A stretch of 64,000 nucleotides of DNA from Bacteroidota bacterium (GCA_023434025.1 JAEYTL010000026.1:1-64000), one strand, 5' to 3'. Numbered from the stretch's first letter, positions 33,653-42,327 are shown. The notes: generated by a model not told the origin, from the sequence alone. Numbers and translations: made by a program.

Positions 33653-34468
33653 ATGAACCAATTAAAATTCGTAATCTTTAGCCTGGTGTTTTCAACACTG
33701 ATTTTTTCCTGTTCAAATTCAGATGATACTGTTGAATTACCTACCGTTAGTACGGGAAGTGTCAGTGGTATAGCAAATACAAGTGCAGTTTCCGGCGGCA
33801 TGGTAAATAATGATGGAAGTAGTGAGGTTACTGCACGAGGTGTTTGCTGGAGTGTAAACATAAGTCCTACCATTACAGACAGCAAAACAACCGATGGTAG
33901 CGGAGTTGGAGCTTTTAGTAGTAATATTACAGGATTACAAGCCAATACTACCTATTATTTACGTGCTTATGCAACTAATCAAGAGGGGACATCTTATGGC
34001 AATGAGGTGAGTTTTACGACCACTAATATTCCGTCACCGGGAAGTACCAGAGAATTTGTTGTAGATATTATGACTGTTTTTGGCAGAATGGATCACGAAT
34101 CAGGTGGCTATAGTTGTCAGGATGCTAAATTTGCTGAATTTGATATGGATCCTTATGCTGTAAGCTACACAGTACATTTTTATGATATGGTGATTACTTA
34201 TCCGGGACAAGCTCCTCAACCTTATGCTTATCCTACGCTTACCTATTCTTTTTCAGCTGACCAGGGTATAGAAATCAAAAACGGAAGCGGATATGGCGAT
34301 GGTTATACCTATACCAATTGGTATAGTGTTGGTAATGCAGGTGCTGTTACCAGAGATACACCTAATCAAAAGTTATATACCAATGCAACCTGGTGTGCCG
34401 GTACTGGAGTTTGTCATGGTATTTGTAATACATTTACCGGCAAAGCGAGAATTACGGTTCGTTATTAA
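33653..34468 (+). CDS. Lipoprotein with fibronectin-type repeat
   Basis: 271 residues. Signal MNQLKFVIFSLVFSTLIFSC with Cys20 as lipid anchor. Residues about 30-125 form a fibronectin III-like module typical of Bacteroidetes surface proteins: GGMVNNDGSSEVTARGVCW and ITGLQANTTYYLRAYATNQEG. The C-terminal 140 residues contain several cysteines (YSCQDAKF, WCAGTGVCHGICNTFTGK) and aromatic residues, possibly a disulfide-rich binding domain; unrecognised. It has its own terminator. Confidence 0.8.
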   Translation: MNQLKFVIFSLVFSTLIFSCSNSDDTVELPTVSTGSVSGIANTSAVSGGMVNNDGSSEVTARGVCWSVNISPTITDSKTTDGSGVGAFSSNITGLQANTTYYLRAYATNQEGTSYGNEVSFTTTNIPSPGSTREFVVDIMTVFGRMDHESGGYSCQDAKFAEFDMDPYAVSYTVHFYDMVITYPGQAPQPYAYPTLTYSFSADQGIEIKNGSGYGDGYTYTNWYSVGNAGAVTRDTPNQKLYTNATWCAGTGVCHGICNTFTGKARITVRY

Positions 34469-34482
34469 TTTCAATATAAAAG

Positions 34483-34516
34483 TTCAGGATGAAGCAATCT
34501 TCATCCTGAATTTATA
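34483..34516. terminator. Terminator between convergent genes
   Basis: A perfect 12-bp stem TTCAGGATGAAG/CTTCATCCTGAA with loop CAAT (34483-34510), T-rich on the right. Probably serves the lipoprotein gene. Confidence 0.8.
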
Positions 34517-34552
34517 TTATAGAAAAAGGTAATAAAAAAAGGGTTTGATTAC

Positions 34553-35701
34553 TTAGACTTTTGAGTTTAAGTTTTTTCTGTAATCAGAAGGAGTTAGTCC
34601 TGTAAATTTTTTAAAAGCATTATTGAAAACAGTTTTAGAATTAAAGCCTGCTTCCAGTCCGATGGAAACCAGGGTATAATTTTGAAATTCAGGGTTGGCA
34701 ATATAGCTTTTAGCTTCTTCCACGCGTAATTCATTCACATAATCGGAAAAGCTTTTACCCAGTTCCGTGTTGATAATTCTAGACAGATAACTTTTATTGA
34801 TGCCCAGTTGTTCTGCTGTCATATCCAGAGAGAGATGTCCGTTCAGGTAGTTTTTCTCTTTCCTTATAAAGTTTTCAAACAGTATGATGTTTTCATTTTG
34901 TGAGTTAACATAATTGTGTGTCTTTATCGCGGGAATTGAATGATTCTTCGAAAATTCACGTATTTTTTTCTGCTCCTGAACGATGCCGAACTGGTAAATC
35001 CCGATATGCCCTAAAATATAAATGGTAAGGGATAATCCTAACCATAAAATACAGAAATAGAGAACCGCTTCTTGAATTTTAAACTGAAATTCAAAATATA
35101 GCGGAACTACCCAATAAACACAAAGAGCTAAAAATACCAGTGTAATGATTTTAAGCCACATTAAACGTATTCTTGGGAATTTTGACTGATCAGTTTGTTG
35201 TTTTTCAAATTTTAAGATGAAACGATAGCTAATGATAATTAATACAAAAGAAAAGCCAACATTGAAAGTTTCCTGAGCAATACGGAAATAGTTAAAATAA
35301 ATAACATCTGAATAGTTAAAAAAACCTGTCGCATAACCGGTTTTTTCAAAAATGGATTCTAAAAAAGCTATTGAAAACGGTAAAAATAAAAGACAATCAG
35401 CTTGTGTTAGTGTGCTGTCCGGGTAAAGAAAAAACTTCACATATAAATAAAATAAAACCAGAAATACAGCAGTAAAAGGGATGTATAGATGTTCAAAATA
35501 GTGGTCTAATCTAAACAGGTCGGAAATGACCAGATAATTTTGAAGGATATTATACGAGAGGGTCACGATCAGTAGCCCTAGAAAAAAGTTGCTTTTACTG
35601 TTATATTTTTTTGAACAGAAAATAAATCCTGAAAAAATGAATCCCTGAATTGCCCCTATGAGCATGATATTATATGAAAAAGATAATAATGCAACCTCCA
35701 T
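34553..35701 (-). CDS. Membrane-bound AraC-type regulator
   Basis: 382 residues. The first 235 residues hold about seven hydrophobic segments (IMLIGAIQGFIFSGFIFCS, FLGLLIVTLSYNILQ, YIPFTAVFLVLFYLY and so on). The C-terminal 110 residues are an AraC helix-turn-helix pair with LSLDMTAEQLGINKSYLSRII and VSIGLEAGFNSKTVFNNAFKKFTGLTPSDYRK. Such regulators sense a signal in the membrane; the ligand is unknown. It is convergent with the FN3 lipoprotein gene and faces a decayed gene upstream. Confidence 0.88.
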   Translation of the reverse strand: MEVALLSFSYNIMLIGAIQGFIFSGFIFCSKKYNSKSNFFLGLLIVTLSYNILQNYLVISDLFRLDHYFEHLYIPFTAVFLVLFYLYVKFFLYPDSTLTQADCLLFLPFSIAFLESIFEKTGYATGFFNYSDVIYFNYFRIAQETFNVGFSFVLIIISYRFILKFEKQQTDQSKFPRIRLMWLKIITLVFLALCVYWVVPLYFEFQFKIQEAVLYFCILWLGLSLTIYILGHIGIYQFGIVQEQKKIREFSKNHSIPAIKTHNYVNSQNENIILFENFIRKEKNYLNGHLSLDMTAEQLGINKSYLSRIINTELGKSFSDYVNELRVEEAKSYIANPEFQNYTLVSIGLEAGFNSKTVFNNAFKKFTGLTPSDYRKNLNSKV

Positions 35702-35956
35702 AATTCAGTTTTTGAAAGAGAGAATTTCTAAGACTATAACAAACTACTGTTTTTTTATTAAAGTTAATTCCTGCCAGAAAATTATCGTAATCCAAATTTA
35801 ATCTTTCTTGACATATATAAATATCAGTGAATAATAAGCAGGGTAAAACTTCATTTCAAAAAAATGTTTGAATAACAAAAATAGAGTTTTGTTTCTGTTA
35901 AATCATTATTAAAACCTGTATATATGCCTCATATTTGATTTTTAAATCTTTGTATC
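35702..35956. other. Intergenic region
   Basis: AT-rich. It contains one minus-strand -7-like element (TAAATTTG, 35800-35793) that could serve the AraC gene, without a TTG at the right distance. No gene is seen. Confidence 0.35.
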
Positions 35957-36163
35957 ATGTCAAAAAAGACAGGCTAAAGCTGCAAAAAACACGTTAACAA
36001 AGTTGAAGAGCCAATCACGGACTATAAATATAAAAAAAATGCGGTTCAACAAGAAGAATTGCATGCGGTTTAAGTGAAGCTTTTGGAAAAATTAATTCAA
36101 GATGCAAAAGGTATTTTGCCTGAAAAGCGAATGAGAAGAATTAAAGAAAGACATCCTTTTTAA
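35957..36163 (+). pseudogene. Decayed small gene with two in-frame stops
   Basis: From ATG 35957 one frame reads 69 codons to TAA at 36161 but is interrupted by TAA at 35975 and 36071. The segments EEPITDYKYKKNAVQQEELHAV and VKLLEKLIQDAKGILPEKRM look protein-like (amphipathic, charged). A neighbouring frame reads RQAKAAKNTLTKLKSQSR, so a frameshift near the start is also possible. The family is unknown. Alternatives are a functional short ORF or chance. Confidence 0.45.
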
Positions 36164-36231
36164 AATGAAATATAGTTTTAATTGGGATTCAGTTGCTTCA
36201 GGATTCCTGTTGAAGGAACTGAGTTTATCTT

Positions 36232-36267
36232 TTACACCTGTCAGGTTTTAAAACCTGTCAGGTGTAA
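36232..36267. repeat. Near-perfect 36-bp palindrome, REP-like
   Basis: Two 18-bp arms centred on TTTTAAAA, with a single T-T mismatch in each half of CCTGTCAGG. It also contains the direct repeat ACCTGTCAGGT twice. I recall very similar palindromes dispersed in other Flavobacteria, but this could not be searched. It lies directly upstream of the glycosyltransferase promoter. Confidence 0.8.
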
Positions 36268-36273
36268 TTTCAT

Positions 36274-36281
36274 TATATTTG
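36274..36281 (+). promoter_or_regulatory. -7 element of the glycosyltransferase gene
   Basis: TATATTTG, a perfect -7 match, ends only four bases before the ATG. The transcript would therefore start at or near the start codon (leaderless). No clear TTG at -33; the palindrome occupies that position. Confidence 0.55.
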
Positions 36282-36285
36282 CCAA

Positions 36286-37455
36286 ATGCAACTATCTGTT
36301 ATCATCCTGAATTATAACGTTCGCTATTTTCTCGAACTATGTGTGCTGAGTGTTCAAAAGGCCATTCAAAACCTGGATGCAGAGATTATTGTGGTAGATA
36401 ACAATTCATCCGACGATAGTTGTCAAATGATGAAAACCCGTTTTCCGCACATCAAACTCATTCAAAACAAAGAAAACACCGGTTTTCCGAAGGGAAACAA
36501 CATCGGAGTTGACGAAGCAAAAGGCGAATACATCTGTGTGCTCAATCCCGATACCGTTGTTGCCGAAGATACTTTTACCAAAATTTTAAATTCTCGACAA
36601 TCAACTCCCAACTCCCGACTCGGAATAATAGGTTGCAAATTAGTTGATGGCACAGGAAATTTCCTCCCCGAAAGCAAACGGGGTATTCCGACACCTTGGG
36701 TGGCATTTACAAAAATCTTCGGATTGTATAAAATTTTTCCGAAAGCTCATTTATTCAATCAATATTATGCTCAACACTTAACCGAAAATCAATCCGGAAA
36801 AACAGAGATTTTAGTAGGAGCTTTTATGCTCATGAAACGTGATTTGTATAATGCAGTAGGCGGATTTGATGAAAACTGCTTCATGTATTCAGATGATATT
36901 GACCTCAGTTATATGGTGTTGAAAAAGGGGAAAACCAATTACTATTTTGCAGAAACCACCGTTATTCATTACAAAGGCGAAAGCACTGTGAAAGACGGAA
37001 CCTACATGAAACGTTTTCAGGAAGCGATGGAATATTTTTACGGCAAGCATTTTAAAAAATCCACTTTTTTCAGTCTGTTTATGAAATTGGGAAGTTTCCT
37101 TTTTGCTTTGCTCAAAAAAAATAAAACAACTTTTGTCAAACGAAAAATCGATTCGTACATTCTTCTTTCTCAAAACGAGTTATTAAAAGAAAAACTCGAA
37201 AAATTGTTAGGAAAAAATGTAAAACGACTTTCCACCACTTTTAAAAATGAATTACCTTCGCTTTTAAAAGAAATAAGTTCTGACGTTGAAATTATTTTTG
37301 ATCAGAATGATTTACCGTTTTCAGCCATCATTTCTGCAATGGAAACGTATAAAAGTGAAAAGGTAACATTCAAAATCATCCCCAATCAATGTGATTTTAT
37401 GATTGGAAGCAACAGTAGCAATGATAGAGGCGAAGTGATTATGATTAATGATTGA
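36286..37455 (+). CDS. Family 2 glycosyltransferase
   Basis: 389 residues. GT-A fold: LSVIILNYNVRYFLELCVLSV at the start, IIVVDNNSSDDS near 40, then NTGFPKGNNIGVDEAKGEYICVLNPDTVV (DxD-like NPD), and GGFDENCFMYSDDIDLSYMV. Similar to rhamnosyl or galactofuranosyl transferases building surface polysaccharide. The C-terminal 120 residues are Lys-rich. The piece encoded by 36598-36622 (QSTPNSRLG) comes from a short AACTCCC repeat lying in frame. Neighbours give no pathway context. Confidence 0.9.
   Translation: MQLSVIILNYNVRYFLELCVLSVQKAIQNLDAEIIVVDNNSSDDSCQMMKTRFPHIKLIQNKENTGFPKGNNIGVDEAKGEYICVLNPDTVVAEDTFTKILNSRQSTPNSRLGIIGCKLVDGTGNFLPESKRGIPTPWVAFTKIFGLYKIFPKAHLFNQYYAQHLTENQSGKTEILVGAFMLMKRDLYNAVGGFDENCFMYSDDIDLSYMVLKKGKTNYYFAETTVIHYKGESTVKDGTYMKRFQEAMEYFYGKHFKKSTFFSLFMKLGSFLFALLKKNKTTFVKRKIDSYILLSQNELLKEKLEKLLGKNVKRLSTTFKNELPSLLKEISSDVEIIFDQNDLPFSAIISAMETYKSEKVTFKIIPNQCDFMIGSNSSNDRGEVIMIND
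36598..36622. repeat. AACTCCC repeat inside the glycosyltransferase gene
   Basis: CAACTCCCAACTCCCGACTC; the same word occurs three times at 49814-49850 inside the radical SAM gene, in the same reading frame. Confidence 0.6.
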
Positions 37456-37469
37456 TGAATTTTGATTTT

Positions 37470-37535
37470 TGAATTTGTCATTGATATTGATTTTTGACAT
37501 TGATATTGAAAATTTATTGATAATTATAAAAACCA
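37470..37535. repeat. Quasi-tandem repeat (ATTGATATTGA words)
   Basis: Repeats of GATTTTTGA, CATTGATATTGA and TTATTGATAATT follow the glycosyltransferase stop. Another member of the simple intergenic repeat set. Confidence 0.45.
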
Positions 37536-37593
37536 TTCCTTTTTTTAGTAAATTCGCAAACTGAAACAAGAAATAAACCTTTAGGTTAAAAAT

Positions 37594-38961
37594 ATGGCAA
37601 AATTTGAATTGAAATTGCCCAAAATGGGAGAAAGCGTAGCGGAAGCAACCATTACCAACTGGCTTAAAAAAGTTGGAGAGAAAATCGAAGCCGATGAAGC
37701 AGTCTTGGAAATCGCTACCGATAAAGTAGATAGCGAAGTTCCGTCCGAAGTTTCCGGAACGCTAACCGAAATTCTTTTTAACGTGGATGATGTTGTAAAA
37801 GTGGGTCAAACCATCGCAATTATCGACACCGAAGGCGGAGGTGCTCCTGTAGAATCTCCAAAAGAAGAAGTAGTTGAGGCGGTAGCTCAAATTGAAAAAG
37901 CAATTGAAGTAGTTAAAGAAACCGTTCAAACTACTGTTCCGGTAGAAGTAGATTTCTCTGCCTCCGAAAAATTCTTTTCTCCTTTAGTTAAAAATATAGC
38001 CAAAGAAGAAGGCGTTTCCGTCTCCGAATTAGAAAGCATAAAAGGTACCGGTAAAGAAGGTCGTGTAACCAAAGACGATATCATTGCTTATGTAAAAGAC
38101 CGTGCCAACAAACCTGCCGCTGCTACTGCTCCAAAAGCAGAATCCGTTGCGGTTGAAGCTCCAAAAGCGGAAGTAAAAGTTGAAACACCGAAAGCAGAAG
38201 CTCCAAAAGCAGAACCAACTCCAGAGAAAAAAATACCTGTTTCCGTAAACGGTCAAGACGAAATTATCGAAATGGACCGCATGCGAAAACTGATTTCGGG
38301 ATACATGGTGGCTTCCAAACAAACATCGGCACATGTGCAGTCGTTCATTGAAGTGGATGTAACCAACATTGTAAACTGGCGAAACAAAGTAAAAGATGCT
38401 TTTGAAAAAAGAGAAGGCGAGAAGCTGACGTTTACACCTATATTTATGGAAGCCGTGGCAAAAGCTATCAAAGACTTCCCGATGATTAACATTTCGGTAG
38501 AAGGCGATTATATCATCAAAAAGAAAAACATTAATTTAGGGATGGCTGCAGCATTACCAAATGGGAACTTAATTGTTCCGGTAATCAAAAATGCAGATAT
38601 GTTGAATTTGGTTGGATTGACTAAAACCGTAAACGATTTAGCCAACCGTGCCCGTAACAACCAATTGAAACCGGATGAAATTCAAGGCGGAACGTACACC
38701 GTTACCAATGTTGGAACGTTCGGAAGTGTTTTCGGAACACCAATCATCAACCAACCGCAAGTAGCAATTTTAGCTTTAGGAGCCATCCGGAAAGTTCCGG
38801 CTGTTATCGAAGCTCCAACCGGCGATTACATCGGAATCCGCCACAAAATGTTCCTGTCACACAGTTATGATCACCGTGTGGTAGATGGTTCATTGGGCGG
38901 ACAATTCGTGAAACGGGTAGCCGATTATTTAGAAGGATTTAGCGAAAACAGAGAATTCTAA
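37594..38961 (+). CDS. 2-oxoacid dehydrogenase E2 (dihydrolipoyl acyltransferase)
   Basis: 455 residues in canonical E2 order: lipoyl domain (1-76) with Lys44 in EIATDKVDSE; an Ala/Lys/Glu-rich linker; peripheral subunit-binding domain (about 128-168, SPLVKNIAKEEGVSVSELESIKGTGKEGRVTKDD in parts); second linker with repeats of APKAE; catalytic domain (about 225-452) ending HSYDHRVVDG, whose His and Asp catalyse acyl transfer to CoA. E1 and E3 are not adjacent. The N-terminus MAKFELKLPKMGESVAEATI points to a branched-chain or broad-specificity complex rather than pyruvate; which one is uncertain. Confidence 0.93.
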   Translation: MAKFELKLPKMGESVAEATITNWLKKVGEKIEADEAVLEIATDKVDSEVPSEVSGTLTEILFNVDDVVKVGQTIAIIDTEGGGAPVESPKEEVVEAVAQIEKAIEVVKETVQTTVPVEVDFSASEKFFSPLVKNIAKEEGVSVSELESIKGTGKEGRVTKDDIIAYVKDRANKPAAATAPKAESVAVEAPKAEVKVETPKAEAPKAEPTPEKKIPVSVNGQDEIIEMDRMRKLISGYMVASKQTSAHVQSFIEVDVTNIVNWRNKVKDAFEKREGEKLTFTPIFMEAVAKAIKDFPMINISVEGDYIIKKKNINLGMAAALPNGNLIVPVIKNADMLNLVGLTKTVNDLANRARNNQLKPDEIQGGTYTVTNVGTFGSVFGTPIINQPQVAILALGAIRKVPAVIEAPTGDYIGIRHKMFLSHSYDHRVVDGSLGGQFVKRVADYLEGFSENREF

Positions 38962-38982
38962 GAATATAATGTTATAAAGTTT

Positions 38983-39021
38983 CAACCCTTTCTGATCTCA
39001 AAATCTGAAAGGGTTTTGTTT
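38983..39021 (+). terminator. E2 gene terminator
   Basis: AACCCTTTC (38984-38992) pairs with GAAAGGGTT (39007-39015); loop of 14 bases; then TTGTTTT. Confidence 0.75.
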
Positions 39022-39076
39022 TAAAAAATACTTCTAAAAAATCTGATTTCATCGTTAAAAGGTTATTTCAAACCCT

Positions 39077-39084
39077 TATCTTTG
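39077..39084 (+). promoter_or_regulatory. -7 element (TATCTTTG)
   Basis: Perfect TAnnTTTG match 18 bases before the exonuclease start. No clear -33. Confidence 0.5.
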
Positions 39085-39102
39085 CTTTTCTAAAATTTTA
39101 AA

Positions 39103-39879
39103 ATGGAACTCAAGTTAAACCGACCCATCTGTTTTTTTGACCTCGAAACTACCGGAGTAGACGTAGCAAAAGACCGGATTGTGGAAATCTCAATCTTTAA
39201 AGTATATCCCAACGGCAACAAAGAAAGTAAAACGTGGCTGGTGAATCCGGAAATGAAAATTCCGTTTCAGTCGTCACAAGTACACGGAATTACCGATGAA
39301 AAAGTGGCCAACGAACCCACGTTCAAAGAACTTTCCGGTCAGGTTTATACTATGATTAAAGATTCAGATTTAGCCGGATTCAATTCTGACCGGTTTGATA
39401 TCCCGTTGCTGGCCGAAGAATTATTAAGGGCAGGAGTAGATTTCGACATGAAAAACAGGGTTTCAGTCGATGTACAGACCATTTTTCATAAAATGGAAGA
39501 ACGAACATTAAGTGCTGCTTATAAGTTCTATTGCGGACAATCATTAGAAAACGCACATTCCGCCGAGGCCGATACGATGGCAACCTACGAAATTCTAAAA
39601 GCACAACTCGATCGCTATCCCGAATTGGAAAACGATATGAAATCGTTGTCCGAATTCACCACCCGGAAAAAAACAGTCGATTTTGCCGGATTTATTGCCC
39701 TGAATGATAAAGGAGAAGAAATTTTTACTTTCGGAAAACACAAAGGAGCACTAGTGGAAAAAGTGTTAGAAGACGAACCCGGCTATTTCGGCTGGATACA
39801 AAATGCCGACTTTCCGCTATATACCAAAAAAGTGCTTACCGCCATCAAACTCAGAAAATTAAACAATAAGTTAAGCTAA
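39103..39879 (+). CDS. 3'-5' exonuclease, DnaQ-like
   Basis: 258 residues. ExoI motif FFDLETTGVD at 12-21 with Asp and Glu ligands, ExoII in DLAGFNSDRFDIPLL, ExoIII in HSAEADTMATYEIL. These form the two-metal site of the DEDDh group. A C-terminal module (about 190-258; FTFGKHKGALVEKVL then PGYFGWI) resembles the DUF3820-type domain often attached to such exonucleases. It may proofread or process DNA ends; a polymerase partner is not adjacent. It is 26 bases upstream of the FAH gene, and both may be one operon with the Hpt gene. Confidence 0.9.
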   Translation: MELKLNRPICFFDLETTGVDVAKDRIVEISIFKVYPNGNKESKTWLVNPEMKIPFQSSQVHGITDEKVANEPTFKELSGQVYTMIKDSDLAGFNSDRFDIPLLAEELLRAGVDFDMKNRVSVDVQTIFHKMEERTLSAAYKFYCGQSLENAHSAEADTMATYEILKAQLDRYPELENDMKSLSEFTTRKKTVDFAGFIALNDKGEEIFTFGKHKGALVEKVLEDEPGYFGWIQNADFPLYTKKVLTAIKLRKLNNKLS

Positions 39880-39881
39880 TA

Positions 39882-39905
39882 CCTCAGAACCTCAGTAACT
39901 TTAAG
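39882..39905. repeat. Quasi-tandem short repeat (CCTCAG words)
   Basis: ACCTCAGAACCTCAGTAACTTTAA fills the gap between two genes; the reverse complement shares words with 28599-28635. Confidence 0.55.
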
Positions 39906-40517
39906 ATGAAAATAATCTGCATCGGACGAAATTATACCAAACACATCGAAGAGCTTCACAACGAGCGACCTGATGAACCGGTTGTTTTTCTGAAACCCGA
40001 CAGTGCGGTTTTGCTAAAACAACATCCGTTCGTAATCCCGGAATTCAGCCATGATGTTCACCATGAGGTAGAAATTTTAGTAAGGATAAATAAAGTAGGT
40101 AAATATATCGATGCCAAATTCGCACCCCATTATTACGATGAAATCGGTCTAGGAATCGATTTTACGGCACGTGATCTGCAGGCTGAATTAAAAGAAAAAG
40201 GCTTGCCATGGGAAAAGGCCAAGGCTTTTGACGGTTCAGCGGTTATTGGTAGCTTTTTATCGAAAAAAGATTTTAGTTCCACAGAAAATATTAATTTTGA
40301 GCTGAAATCAAACGGAGTTACCGTTCAAAAGGGCAATACCAGTCATATGTTGTGGAAAATTGATGAACTTATAGCGTATGTTTCCCAGTTTTTTACACTT
40401 AAAATTGGTGATATTATTTTTACCGGAACACCGGAAGGTGTGGCAAAAGTAAACCCGAACGATATACTCGAAGGTTTTATTGAAGAAAAAAAACTATTCC
40501 GAATTCAAGTAAAATAA
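39906..40517 (+). CDS. Fumarylacetoacetate hydrolase family protein
   Basis: 203 residues, the short FAHD1-like form. KIICIGRNYTKHIEELHN at the start, VFLKPDSAVL, HHEVEILVRI (metal-binding Glu), GIDFTARDLQ, and GDIIFTGTPEGVAKV near the end. Members cleave or decarboxylate acylpyruvates or oxaloacetate. No specific pathway neighbour is present. It ends four bases before the Hpt gene, indicating co-transcription. Confidence 0.9.
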   Translation: MKIICIGRNYTKHIEELHNERPDEPVVFLKPDSAVLLKQHPFVIPEFSHDVHHEVEILVRINKVGKYIDAKFAPHYYDEIGLGIDFTARDLQAELKEKGLPWEKAKAFDGSAVIGSFLSKKDFSSTENINFELKSNGVTVQKGNTSHMLWKIDELIAYVSQFFTLKIGDIIFTGTPEGVAKVNPNDILEGFIEEKKLFRIQVK

Positions 40518-40521
40518 AAAA

Positions 40522-40866
40522 ATGGCATTAAACTACAACTTAGCCAAAGTCTATGCACTTTCTGATAACGATCCCGAGTTTGTTCTGCAAATCATCACTC
40601 TGTTTGTAAGTGAAGTACCCGAGGATATGAAATTTATTAAGCAAGGCATTGAAGAAAAAAATCACAAACTGGCTTACAGCTATGCTCATAAAATAAAGCC
40701 CACACTTGATTTATTGGGAATGAACGTGGCTTATGAAGAAATTCTTCAGGTAGAAGCATGGACTAAACGGGAAGGAAAACGCAAAGAAATTAAAGAGATT
40801 TTTAAATCCATTGAAGATCAGGTGGAAAAAGCCGTAAAAGAGATTAATAAAGATTTTGAATTGTAA
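40522..40866 (+). CDS. Hpt domain protein
   Basis: 114 residues, a four-helix histidine phosphotransfer domain. The phosphorylated residue is His56 in YAHKIKPTLDLLGM, with the usual Lys59. It would relay phosphate between a hybrid kinase and a response regulator. It is not next to either; the response regulator at 62428 is one possible partner, but this is a guess. A REP-like hairpin starts two bases after its stop. Confidence 0.85.
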   Translation: MALNYNLAKVYALSDNDPEFVLQIITLFVSEVPEDMKFIKQGIEEKNHKLAYSYAHKIKPTLDLLGMNVAYEEILQVEAWTKREGKRKEIKEIFKSIEDQVEKAVKEINKDFEL

Positions 40867-40868
40867 GA

Positions 40869-40902
40869 AGCTATTCCGGCTATACGCTTCATCCGGATAG
40901 CT
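40869..40902. repeat. REP-like hairpin, copy C
   Basis: AGCTAT with ATAGCT plus CCGG with CCGG (one bulged T) form a 10-bp stem; the loop CTATACGCTTCAT matches the loops of copies A and B. Confidence 0.75.
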
Positions 40903-41041
40903 ATCGGGATTGGTTGCTTTTTTTGCCAATAAAAATTAGTTTTTTTCGTTCCGGGTTTTCTGCTACTATCCGGGCTATGGAATTCTGCTCATAAAGAATT
41001 AATTTTAAACAATCAGAAAATCCAAAAATTGAATCATCCAG

Positions 41042-42289
41042 TTGAAAGCAACTATTATCACCATTGGCGACGAAATTCTCATCGGACAAATCACCGATAC
41101 TAATTCCGGTTTTATTGCTAAGGCTTTAAATAAAATTGGGATTGAGGTACACGAAATGATTTCTATCAGCGATGAGAAAAACCATATATTGGAAACCTTT
41201 GCCAAGGTGCAGAATCAGGTTGATTTTGCCATCATTACGGGAGGATTAGGGCCAACAAAAGATGATGTGACCAAAGTTACTTTCTGTGCATATTTTAACG
41301 ATAAATTGCAACGAAACAGTACTGTAGAGAATCACATCACAGGTCTTTTTTCAAAAATGAATTATGTGGTTACACAGGTCAACCGGGACCAGGCATTGGT
41401 CCCCTCAAAGTGTACGGTGCTCATGAATCATTTCGGAACCGCACCTGGCATGTGGATGCAAAAAGACAACACGGTATTTGTGTCATTACCCGGTGTTCCC
41501 TATGAAATGAAAGCCATTGTAACCAATGAACTGATCCCGAAAATAGTAAGCGAATACAAACGGCCCTATATACTGCATAAAACCATTTTAACTTACGGGC
41601 AAGGTGAAAGTGTTGTGGCTGAGCGAATTGAAAAATGGGAAAATAATTTACCAGCATTTATTAAATTAGCTTATTTGCCGAGTCCCGGGCGTGTGCGTTT
41701 GCGATTGTCGGCCCGTGGTTCAGACGAACAGTTTTTACAAACATCCATTCGTCAATCGGTTCAGGAGCTCCAGGAAATTATAGGCGATATTATAGTAGGA
41801 TTTGAGGAAGAAGAAAGCATAGAAGCAGTATTGGGAAAGTTATTAACTCAAAAGAAGTTAACCCTTTCTACGGCAGAAAGTTGTACGGGCGGAAAAATCG
41901 CAGAAACCATCACGTCAATTGCAGGTTCATCAGCTTATTTTAGAGGAGGCGTAGTAACCTATGCAACAGACACAAAAATGGAATTGTTGAACGTTAAACA
42001 ATCAACTCTTGATGATTTTTCGGTGGTTAGCAAACAGGTTGCGGAAGAAATGGCCACAGGAGCCAGGCGTTTGCTGAAAACCGATTTTGCTGTTGCAACC
42101 ACTGGAAATGCAGGGCCTTCAAAAGGCGATGCCGATGTTACAGTGGGTACAGTTTGTGTTGCAGTTGCCACTCCAAAAGGCGTTTTTTCAGAGGAGTTTA
42201 ACTTTGGTCAACCCCGTCAGAAAGTGATAGATAGAGCAGTAAACAAAGGGCTTGAGCTCCTTTTAAAAGAAATTTTAAAAAACTACTGA
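41042..42289 (+). CDS. cinA: CinA family protein (competence/damage-inducible, NMN deamidase)
   Basis: 415 residues from a TTG start (MKATIITIGDEILIGQITDTN); this start is supported because the family always begins this way. N-terminal MoCF/COG1058 domain (1-170) with ITGGLGPTKDDVTK and PGVPYEMK, C-terminal PncC domain (about 255-412) with STAESCTGGKIAETI (active Ser and Lys) and TGNAGPSKGDADVTVGTV. It hydrolyses NMN and ADP-ribose-type compounds, recycling pyridine nucleotides. Single gene. Confidence 0.93.
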   Translation: MKATIITIGDEILIGQITDTNSGFIAKALNKIGIEVHEMISISDEKNHILETFAKVQNQVDFAIITGGLGPTKDDVTKVTFCAYFNDKLQRNSTVENHITGLFSKMNYVVTQVNRDQALVPSKCTVLMNHFGTAPGMWMQKDNTVFVSLPGVPYEMKAIVTNELIPKIVSEYKRPYILHKTILTYGQGESVVAERIEKWENNLPAFIKLAYLPSPGRVRLRLSARGSDEQFLQTSIRQSVQELQEIIGDIIVGFEEEESIEAVLGKLLTQKKLTLSTAESCTGGKIAETITSIAGSSAYFRGGVVTYATDTKMELLNVKQSTLDDFSVVSKQVAEEMATGARRLLKTDFAVATTGNAGPSKGDADVTVGTVCVAVATPKGVFSEEFNFGQPRQKVIDRAVNKGLELLLKEILKNY

Positions 42290-42296
42290 AATTTGT

Positions 42297-42327
42297 TTGT
42301 GTAATAGATTAGTTTTTTGTTTCTTTG
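42297..42327 (+). promoter_or_regulatory. Possible rpmB operon promoter
   Basis: TTG (42297-42299), 20-base spacer, TTTCTTTG (42320-42327), one mismatch to TAnnTTTG. Located 36 bases before rpmB. Confidence 0.45.

Noticed and set aside
33380..33661. 93-codon minus-strand frame before the FN3 lipoprotein
   Set aside because: No family signal, no promoter, and it overlaps the start of a clear lipoprotein gene.
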